Part shown: positions 58,403 through 64,000 of the stretch, in pieces | Layout: each line of letters opens with the position of its first letter | Position numbering within the stretch: position 1 is the stretch's first letter | NCBI RefSeq assembly: GCF_030551255.1 | Contig: NZ_CP130630.1 | Span: 496,001-560,000 of the forward strand | Origin: Streptomyces sp. NL15-2K | GTDB taxonomy: Bacteria > Actinomycetota > Actinomycetes > Streptomycetales > Streptomycetaceae | Reading direction: 5' to 3' | Length of the DNA: 64,000 nt | Notes under the pieces: model-generated | The model's input: only the letters and a program-made list of their open reading frames with translations | What the model was told of the DNA's origin: nothing | The model's database searches: none | Program-made: the position numbers and the translations under genes

Positions 58403-59041
58403 TCAGGCGCCAGTACGCCGGATCCGCCACACGTTGTCGTCGCGGAAGCCCTCGACCCCCTCCGGGGAAACACTCTGCTTGCGGACCGCCTCCAGGGTTT
58501 CCACGCTCCAGCTCTCCTCCGGCAGCGCGAGTGCCGCCAGCGTGCTCTCCAGCGTGGGGAACTCGGCGTCGAAGGGCGGTTCGTCCTGCCACGACGGCCA
58601 TCCGGCGTGCATGACGATCAGCAGCGTGCCGCCCTCCGCCACCGCCGCGGCGGCCCGCCCCAGCACTCCGTCCTGGTCCAGGCGCACCGGGGACTGCAGA
58701 AACTGGGCGCTGACCAGGTCGAAGGAGCCTTCCGGAAACGTCACGCCCAGCTCGTGCCGCTCCCACACGATGCGGTCCCCCACTCCGGCCTCGGCGGCGT
58801 GCCCGGCCGCGCGCTCCAGCGCCGTACGCGAGATGTCGACGCCCGTGACCCGCCAGCCCTGCGAGGCCAGCCACACCGCGTCCGCTCCCTCGCCACACCC
58901 CAGGTCGAGCACGCGACCCGGTGCCAGGCCGCTGACCTCGCGCACGAGCAGCGGATTGGGGCGGCCGCTCCAGATGCGCTCGACGCCCTGATAGCGGGCC
59001 TCCCAGAATTCGGCGGCCTGCGTGGGTCGGATGTCGGTCAT
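58403..59041 (-). CDS. Class I SAM-dependent methyltransferase
   Basis: The 212-aa enzyme has the SAM-binding motif VLDLGCGEGADAVWLA (about 44-59), the acidic ribose-binding position in VTGVDIS, and the FDLVSAQFLQSP motif. It resembles thiopurine/tellurite-type small-molecule methyltransferases. The substrate is unknown. A strong AGGAGGGG ribosome site precedes the ATG at 59041. It stands alone. Confidence 0.9.
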   Translation of the reverse strand: MTDIRPTQAAEFWEARYQGVERIWSGRPNPLLVREVSGLAPGRVLDLGCGEGADAVWLASQGWRVTGVDISRTALERAAGHAAEAGVGDRIVWERHELGVTFPEGSFDLVSAQFLQSPVRLDQDGVLGRAAAAVAEGGTLLIVMHAGWPSWQDEPPFDAEFPTLESTLAALALPEESWSVETLEAVRKQSVSPEGVEGFRDDNVWRIRRTGA

Positions 59042-59226
59042 GGTCCCCTCCTGGACGGAACACGGCTGGTCGTCGACGGGTGCGGACGAGCGTGCGGCTC
59101 GTACGCCCCGTCGTCAGGAAGCCTCCGTCGCGACACATCCAGGGGCAAACGAAGTTGCCGGTACGGCAACAGACAGGGGCCCGCCGCCCTGTCGGGCAGC
59201 GGGCCCCTGTGCCGGCTCGACGCGTC

Positions 59227-59502
59227 CTATCCCAGCTCGACGCGTCCGGCCGCCATCTGCACGTCCGCCTGTACTTCCCGCCGCGGCCGGCCCCGTTCCT
59301 TCGCGTACTCCGTCACCGCGGACTGCACGTCGCGGTCGAGGTCACGCCAGGCCCGCCACGCGGTCTCGTACGTGACGGTCTGCTGCTTGGTCCACTGGTG
59401 CTCGGCGGGCGGTCCGTACGAGTGGCGCAGCTCGTCGACCCGGTTGTGCGCCTGGTCCGCCGCCCGCTGCTTCTGCACGAGTTCGTCGAAAACGTGTCCC
59501 AC
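59227..59502 (-). CDS. Small hypothetical protein
   Basis: The 91-aa product is rich in charged residues and predicted to be mostly helical (VFDELVQKQRAADQAHNRVDEL, AWRAWRDLDRDVQSAVTEYAKE). No family is recognised. The start is GTG 59502 with no strong ribosome site. Normal codon use and clean boundaries support a gene. Confidence 0.6.
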   Translation of the reverse strand: MGHVFDELVQKQRAADQAHNRVDELRHSYGPPAEHQWTKQQTVTYETAWRAWRDLDRDVQSAVTEYAKERGRPRREVQADVQMAAGRVELG

Positions 59503-59593
59503 GTGAAGTAAGCGTAGGCACGATGCTGCCGTTCCGCGCGTCGAGCGGCCGTCCGTACGCCGTCCGGGCCGGCCTCACCGGGAACCGCCCCTG

Positions 59594-59785
59594 GTGCGGC
59601 GGAGCAGGACGAAACCGGAGATCACCGAGGCGCACGGTCTGCGCAAACGCCCCGGGATGGCACAGGCCTTGCGGATCGCGGGGCTGCCGCTCGAAGGCCG
59701 GCACCATCGTGGCGAGGACGACGCCTGGAACATCGCGGCCCTCGTCCTCCATCTGGCCGGGCGGGACAGTCGGCCGCGCGTGTGA
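59594..59785 (+). pseudogene. Remnant of a 3'-5' exonuclease (KapD/RNase T type)
   Basis: The 63-codon frame contains GLRKRPGMAQALRIAGL followed by EGRHHRGEDDAWNIAAL, which is the C-terminal third (ExoIII motif with His and Asp) of DEDDh exonucleases. The N-terminal exonuclease motifs are absent from the preceding 90 bp. It is therefore a truncated leftover rather than a gene. Nothing else is seen in 59503-59890. Confidence 0.65.
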
Positions 59786-59890
59786 AGTACGGCACGGTGT
59801 TCGTGGCCGCGTCGCAGGAGAGACGGGTTGCCCGCCCGGTGCGTGACGCAACACACGTTTGCGCGGCGCGGAACCGGTCAGCCGACGGGG

Positions 59891-61015
59891 ATGCCGCAGA
59901 GTGATCCCTCGACGAGTACCCGCGCAAGACACGCCGAGCCGGCCAAGGAGGCGGGCGCCCCCGAACCGGCAGGGAACCGGGACGCGTTCTTCGACAACGC
60001 GAAGTACCTGGCCATCGTGCTGGTGGCGGTCGGACACGCCTGGGAGCCGTTGCGCGACGACAGCAAAGTCGTCACCGCCCTCTACACGACGGTGTACGCC
60101 TTCCACATGCCGGCGTTCATCATCATCTCCGGCTATTTCTCCCGCAGCTTCGACGCGGCCCCGAGGCGCATCCAGCGCCTGGTGACCGGTGTGGCCCTGC
60201 CCTATGTGATCTTCGAGGTCGCCTACACCCTGTTCACGAGGTGGAGCGACCAGGCACCGGACCGGCCGATCAGCCTGCTCGAACCGCTGTATCTGACGTG
60301 GTTCCTGGCGGCGTTGTTCATCTGGCGGCTGACCACCCCGTTGTGGCGGATCGTGCGGTGGCCGCTGCCGCTCGCGCTGGGCGTCGCGATGCTGGCCACC
60401 ATGTCGTCGGGCATCGGCGAGGACCTCGATCTGCAGCGGGCTCTGCAGTTCCTGCCGTACTTCGTGCTGGGTCTGTGTCTGAAACCGGAGCACTTCGAGC
60501 TGGTACGGCATCGCGCCGTGCGCGTCCTGGCCGTGCCGGTCCTGGTGTCGGCCTTCGCCGTCGCCTACTGGTCGCGCCCGTACATGAGCCCCGCCTGGTT
60601 CTACCACCGTGACAGCGCCGAGGAGATCGGGGCGCCGGCGTTGGCCGGGCCCGTGATGACGCTCGCGGTCTTCGGCTGCTCCACGGTCCTGGTGGTCTGT
60701 TTCCTCGCCCTGGTGCCCCGACGCCGCATGTGGTTCACGGCGCTCGGCGCGGGCACGCTGTACGGCTACCTGCTGCACGGCTTCGTCGTCCAGGGCGTCA
60801 AGCCCTTCCATGTGTACGACTACGTGCACGGTCCGCTGGGGGTGGCCGCCGTCTCGGTCGTGGCCGCCGTGGTCGTGACCTTGCTGTGCACCTCTGCGGT
60901 CCGCCGGGTCTTCCGGTTCGCGGTGGAGCCGAGGATGGCGTGGTTCTTCGAGGCGGCGGCGGGGCGCCGTACGACGACGGCGCCGTCTCCACAACGGCGT
61001 GTCGGTGTCGAATGA
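59891..61015 (+). CDS. Acyltransferase family 3 membrane protein
   Basis: The 374-aa integral membrane protein has about ten helices. It has the acyltransferase-3 features of FFDNAKYLAIVLVAVGHAWEP (His in helix 1) and FHMPAFIIISGYFSR. Such proteins O-acetylate sugars or other exported molecules; in Streptomyces many modify cell-wall glycans or antibiotics. The start ATG 59891 is chosen because the frame upstream to 59828 has no membrane or family features; its ribosome site is weak. DoxX-like gene follows 59 bp later. Confidence 0.85.
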   Translation: MPQSDPSTSTRARHAEPAKEAGAPEPAGNRDAFFDNAKYLAIVLVAVGHAWEPLRDDSKVVTALYTTVYAFHMPAFIIISGYFSRSFDAAPRRIQRLVTGVALPYVIFEVAYTLFTRWSDQAPDRPISLLEPLYLTWFLAALFIWRLTTPLWRIVRWPLPLALGVAMLATMSSGIGEDLDLQRALQFLPYFVLGLCLKPEHFELVRHRAVRVLAVPVLVSAFAVAYWSRPYMSPAWFYHRDSAEEIGAPALAGPVMTLAVFGCSTVLVVCFLALVPRRRMWFTALGAGTLYGYLLHGFVVQGVKPFHVYDYVHGPLGVAAVSVVAAVVVTLLCTSAVRRVFRFAVEPRMAWFFEAAAGRRTTTAPSPQRRVGVE

Positions 61016-61074
61016 GCCCGTCCCCGGCGGGGAACCCGGGGACGGCAGCAGGCACCCACACTCTGGAGAGGGTC

Positions 61075-61611
61075 ATGAGTCTCTTGCGCTTGGCCGGCCG
61101 CCCCCTGCTCGCCTCCATGTTCGTCTCCGGCGGACTCAGCTCCCTTCGCGAGCCCGAGAAGGTGGCGCCAGCGGCCGAACCCGTCGTACAACCGGTCACC
61201 GAGCGCGTCGACGCGCTGCCGGACCGCACCGAACAGCTGGTACGTCTCAGCGGCGCCGTCCAGGTCGGGGCGGGTGTCCTGCTCGCCATCGGCCGGGTGC
61301 CCCGGGTGGCGGCCCTGGCCATCGCGGCCACGCTCGTCCCCACCACGCTGGCCGGACACCGCTTCTGGGAGGCAGAGGATCCTGACGACGAGCGGGCCCA
61401 GCAGCGCATCCACTTCCTGAAGAACCTCTCGATGCTCGGCGGCCTGCTCATCGCGGCCGACGACACCGCCGGCCGGCCCTCTTTGCGGTGGCGCGGCCGG
61501 CACACCGTCCATGACCTGCGGCGCGAGGCCGGCCTGGTGCGCCGCTCGGTCCAGGCCACCGCGCGACCCGCCGCCGCGGCCGGACGCCTGCGGGCCAGGC
61601 TGCCCGCCTGA
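61075..61611 (+). CDS. DoxX-like membrane protein
   Basis: The 178-aa protein has the DoxX pattern of four membrane segments (RPLLASMFVSGGLSSL, LVRLSGAVQVGAGVLLAIG, AALAIAATLVPTTLAGH with WEAEDP, and FLKNLSMLGGLLIAAD). It is an inner-membrane protein of oxidative-stress or respiration-linked function in other bacteria. A GGAGAGG ribosome site precedes the ATG at 61075. The C-terminal 40 residues are basic and soluble. Confidence 0.88.
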   Translation: MSLLRLAGRPLLASMFVSGGLSSLREPEKVAPAAEPVVQPVTERVDALPDRTEQLVRLSGAVQVGAGVLLAIGRVPRVAALAIAATLVPTTLAGHRFWEAEDPDDERAQQRIHFLKNLSMLGGLLIAADDTAGRPSLRWRGRHTVHDLRREAGLVRRSVQATARPAAAAGRLRARLPA

Positions 61612-61830
61612 CCGACCGGGTGCCGGCGTCGGCGCCCGCGACCGCCGGACGGGCGGTGCGGGCGCCGCGTCCGGTCACCGGGTCACGACGTGCCGCTCGT
61701 CGGGAACCAAGTGGGTCATGGTGAGCCCCTCCTGGTCGTCAGCAAGAAGGCGGCGCCGACGTCCCATACCTGGGAGGTCGAGGCGATCGCGGCGCCGGAG
61801 GTCGTACCGATGACCGGCTCTCGCTGACAG

Positions 61831-61917
61831 GTCACCGCTCCACGCACCACACATCAGCCGGTCACCGCTCCACGCGCCACACATCAGCCGGTCACCGCTC
61901 CACGCGCCGCACGTCAG
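61831..61917. repeat. 30-bp tandem repeat, 2.9 copies
   Basis: Units at 61831-61860, 61861-61890 and 61891-61917 begin GTCACCGCTCCACGC. They end inside the stop codon region of the small minus-strand gene at 61914. The rest of 61612-61830 shows no gene that I can support. Confidence 0.85.
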
Positions 61918-62246
61918 ATGGTGTGCCCTTGCGCCGTCAGCCAGCGGTGGACGGTCTCCTTGTCCGCCGGAGTGATCCGGACGGGGCCCTCCGCGTGCGG
62001 GCCCTCGTCCTCGTTGAAGCCCGTGTCGGTGACCCGGGCGGTGACCCAGTGGGCCAGGTTCGCGGCGGCCTCGTCCGAGAGCCGGCCCTGTTCCCACCCG
62101 GCGCGGGCCTCGCGGGCAGCGGAGCTGTCGTGCCGTGCGGTCTCCTCCAGCCAGACCGGTACGAGCCGCTCGACGACCGAGCGCTCCTCGGACGGGACCG
62201 GCTGCCGCTGACGCTGTGAAACCGGCTGCTGGTGCTTGCTCTCCAT
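61914..62246 (-). CDS. Small hypothetical protein
   Basis: The 110-aa product has a Gln-rich start (KHQQPVSQRQRQPV), then a helical body (EERSVVERLVPVWLEETARHD, LSDEAAANLAHWVTARV) and an ending KETVHRWLTAQGHTI. No family is recognised. ATG 62246 is the most plausible start although no ribosome site is obvious. It is divergent from the nucleotidyltransferase gene with 174 bp between starts. Confidence 0.6.
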   Translation of the reverse strand: MESKHQQPVSQRQRQPVPSEERSVVERLVPVWLEETARHDSSAAREARAGWEQGRLSDEAAANLAHWVTARVTDTGFNEDEGPHAEGPVRITPADKETVHRWLTAQGHTI

Positions 62247-62420
62247 GAGGATCGAGTGCCCATCAATCGTCCGGAAAGTACGGAAAGTGAAGCCTCGCGC
62301 CTTCTGTGCGGCGTTCGTGTCGAAGCCGGAGCACCGGGTACTCGGGCGTGCGTCGCGGCCCTTCGACCACGGTGCCCGGGGACGGGCCGGACGACGGGCC
62401 GACCAGGAAAGGGGGCAGCG

Positions 62421-63110
62421 GTGACGCGGCACGCCGATGACCACGCATTCGACCAGCACGCCGGCGTCGCGGAGCTGCGGCTGGCCTCGGGGGATCCCCA
62501 GCTCGTCCCCCAGAACGAGGCACTCGCGGAGGATCTGCCCCTGGACCGCAACCAGGCCATCCTGCAGGCCACCAAGCAGGTCGCCTCGATCCTGAAGCGG
62601 AAGGGTCACGCCTTCGCCCTCGCCGGCAGCGTCGCCGTGTACGCCCACGGCGGCACCCAGAACCTCCAGCACGACGTCGATTTCTGCTTCCGGCCCGAGG
62701 ACGCCGAGGCCGTCGCCGAGACGCTCCGAGAGGCCGGCCTGCCGGTGTACGCCCCGCCGGAGGACTGGCTGCTGAAGGCCAACTGCCTCGGACAGCAGGT
62801 CGACCTCATCTTCGAACTGGCTCACCAACCCGTCACGACGGAACTGCTGGCGCGGGCCGAGGAGCTGTCGGTCGACTCGGTCTTCATGCCGGTCCTGTCG
62901 CCGACCGACCTCGTGCACAGCCTCGTGGCCGCCTTCTCCGAGCACCACTGCGACTTCGGGGCGGTGCTGCCCATCGCCCGCACGCTGCGGGAGAAGGTCG
63001 ACTGGGAGGCGGTGCGCCGCGCCTGCGGGAGCGACCCGATGCCGGACGCGTTCTTCTACTTCCTGGAGCGGCTGGAGGTCATTCCGCCCAGGCCGAAGGA
63101 GGAGCAGTGA
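62421..63110 (+). CDS. Nucleotidyltransferase-fold protein (AbiEii-like)
   Basis: The 229-aa protein contains a nucleotidyltransferase core: FALAGSVAVYAHGG followed by HDVDFCF, giving the G-S and D-x-D metal-binding motifs. A second acidic strand (QQVDLIFEL) follows. Substrate is unknown; related folds occur in toxin-antitoxin nucleotidyltransferases, but no antitoxin is adjacent. GTG 62421 has an AGGGGG ribosome site. Its stop overlaps the next start. Confidence 0.75.
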   Translation: MTRHADDHAFDQHAGVAELRLASGDPQLVPQNEALAEDLPLDRNQAILQATKQVASILKRKGHAFALAGSVAVYAHGGTQNLQHDVDFCFRPEDAEAVAETLREAGLPVYAPPEDWLLKANCLGQQVDLIFELAHQPVTTELLARAEELSVDSVFMPVLSPTDLVHSLVAAFSEHHCDFGAVLPIARTLREKVDWEAVRRACGSDPMPDAFFYFLERLEVIPPRPKEEQ

Positions 63111-63406
63111 TGACCGAGCCCGTCGCGGACCACACGGGCACCGCCGGCGACGCCGCCGCGGCCGAGAACGTCGAATACCGGGTCGCCCACCTGCGCGACC
63201 GGCTCGCCGCGGAGGAACTCAGCGAACTGGGCGTACGGGCCGAGGTGCGGGCCGGGGCGGTGGTGGTGACCGGCACCGTTCCCTCTGTGCAGTGCCGGGA
63301 GACGGTGCTGCGGACCGTCAACGAGGCGCTGGCCGGGCTCGCCGTGCACACCGATGTCGTGGTGGCGGACAACGCCTCCCCCGACCATGCGGAGGACCTG
63401 CCATGA
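63110..63406 (+). CDS. Small BON-domain-like protein
   Basis: The 98-aa protein matches the BON pattern: NVEYRVAHLRDRLAAEELSELGVRAEV, then AGAVVVTGTVPSVQCRETVLRTVNEAL and VHTDVVV. BON domains bind membranes or partner proteins. It is translationally coupled to the genes on both sides by overlapping stop and start codons, with an AGGAGGAG ribosome site. Confidence 0.75.
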   Translation: MTEPVADHTGTAGDAAAAENVEYRVAHLRDRLAAEELSELGVRAEVRAGAVVVTGTVPSVQCRETVLRTVNEALAGLAVHTDVVVADNASPDHAEDLP

Positions 63407-64000
63407 TCCGCGTCGCCGCCGTGGGGGACATCCACATGGGGCCCGACACCCAGGGGCTGCTGCGGCCCGCCTTCGAGACCCTGCCCGACTGTGCCGACCT
63501 GCTGCTGCTGGCCGGCGACCTCACCCGCCACGGCACGCCGGAGGAGGCACGGGTGGTGGCCCAGGAGGTGCGGGGGCTGCCGGTGCCGGTCGTGGCCGTG
63601 CTCGGCAACCACGACCACCACGACGAGCAGCCCGACAAGGTCACCGGCATCCTCCAGGAGGCGGGCGTGACGGTGCTGGAGGGTGAGGGCACGGTGGTGG
63701 AGTGCGGCGCGACGCGCGTCGGCATCGCCGGGACCAAGGGCTTCGGCGGCGGATTCGTCGGACGCAGTGCCGGGGAGTTCGGCGAGCCGCTGATGAAGGA
63801 GTTCGTCCGCTACACCCGGCGCAGCGCCGACGGACTGCGCGCCGCGTTGGAGGAACTGGACCGGAAGGGCTGCGCGCTACGGGTCGCCCTCACCCACTTC
63901 TCCCCCGTCGCCGACACCCTCGCCGGTGAGCCGCCGGAGATCTATCCGTTCCTCGGCAGCTATCTGCTGGCCGAGGCGATCGACGTGGCGGGCGCCGACC
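63403..64000 (+). CDS. Metallophosphoesterase, partial
   Basis: The frame begins at ATG 63403, overlapping the previous stop by four bases, and runs off the right edge after about 199 codons. The calcineurin-type metal motifs are present: GDIHMG (D-x-H), AGDLTRHG (G-D), GNHDHHDE (G-N-H-D/E) and LTHFSP. It hydrolyses phosphoesters; the substrate is unknown. With the nucleotidyltransferase and BON-like genes it forms a three-gene coupled unit. Confidence 0.9.
   Translation, partial: MIRVAAVGDIHMGPDTQGLLRPAFETLPDCADLLLLAGDLTRHGTPEEARVVAQEVRGLPVPVVAVLGNHDHHDEQPDKVTGILQEAGVTVLEGEGTVVECGATRVGIAGTKGFGGGFVGRSAGEFGEPLMKEFVRYTRRSADGLRAALEELDRKGCALRVALTHFSPVADTLAGEPPEIYPFLGSYLLAEAIDVAGAD

Noticed and set aside
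61831..61917. 30-bp direct repeats resembling a CRISPR array
   Set aside because: The units are directly adjacent with no spacers and no cas genes are nearby; this is a simple tandem repeat.
61675..62097. Minus-strand frame with the repeated peptide CGAWSGDRLM
   Set aside because: The repeat peptide is just the 30-bp DNA repeat translated, and the frame overlaps the better-supported gene at 61914-62246.

Overview
The window is high-GC actinobacterial DNA, almost certainly from a Streptomyces chromosome. The evidence is G/C-ending codons throughout, GTG/TTG starts, Tat and lipobox export signals, several LacI-type sugar regulators, CebR- and xylan-type operators, an IS701-family element, PucR/TetR/MarR regulators and a class F sortase. 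The strain looks like a soil or plant-litter degrader.

1-13.4 kb is a plant-glycoside locus. A GH78 alpha-L-rhamnosidase and a GH3 beta-glycosidase run leftward. A LacI repressor, a family-5 solute ABC transporter (with a permease-ATPase fusion) and a Tat-exported tannase-like esterase run rightward. Near-identical 18-bp palindromes (16/18) sit just downstream of the -10 boxes of both outward promoters. 13.4-16.7 kb holds a long-form GAPDH and a GH5 beta-mannanase with a perfect CebR-type box. 16.8-29.8 kb is a beta-L-arabinooligosaccharide locus: SBP, two permeases, GH127, a 1382-aa multidomain GH (GH121-like), a Tat-exported GH146-like enzyme and a divergent LacI. Its gene content resembles the Bifidobacterium extensin-arabinan locus.

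29.8-37.8 kb carries small genes (PNPOx-like, DUF1579-like, DUF4142, MarR, GNAT, MFS), a tRNA-Gly(UCC), and a class F sortase next to a repeat-bearing secreted protein. 37.8-39.4 kb has a GH10 xylanase with CBM2 and two xylan-type operators.

39.5-49.9 kb is the most unusual stretch: acyl-CoA carboxylase beta subunit, fatty acyl-AMP ligase, a single-module ACP-KS-AT-ACP-TE polyketide synthase, a secreted esterase of the antigen-85 fold class, a PucR regulator and a cutinase. This is the gene set and PKS architecture of the mycobacterial mycolate condensation locus (accD4/fadD32/pks13/fbp/Rv3802c), but in a Streptomyces-like genome. The first five genes each have a one-base-type frameshift and the ligase also lacks a core motif, so the locus is either decaying or poorly sequenced.

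50-58.2 kb has a frameshifted secreted lipase, a diacylglycerol-kinase-like gene, a glycolate-oxidase/AGPS-like FAD oxidase split by two mobile elements at one CTAG, a TetR and a GlpD-like dehydrogenase. The smaller mobile element is 161 bp. A second 161-bp copy lies at 32.16 kb in the 3' end of the marR gene. The copies share a gap-free core but have unrelated terminal arms that remain self-complementary within each copy. 58.4-64 kb holds a methyltransferase, an exonuclease remnant, an acyltransferase, a DoxX-like protein, small unknowns, a nucleotidyltransferase, a BON-like protein and a metallophosphoesterase cut by the window end.
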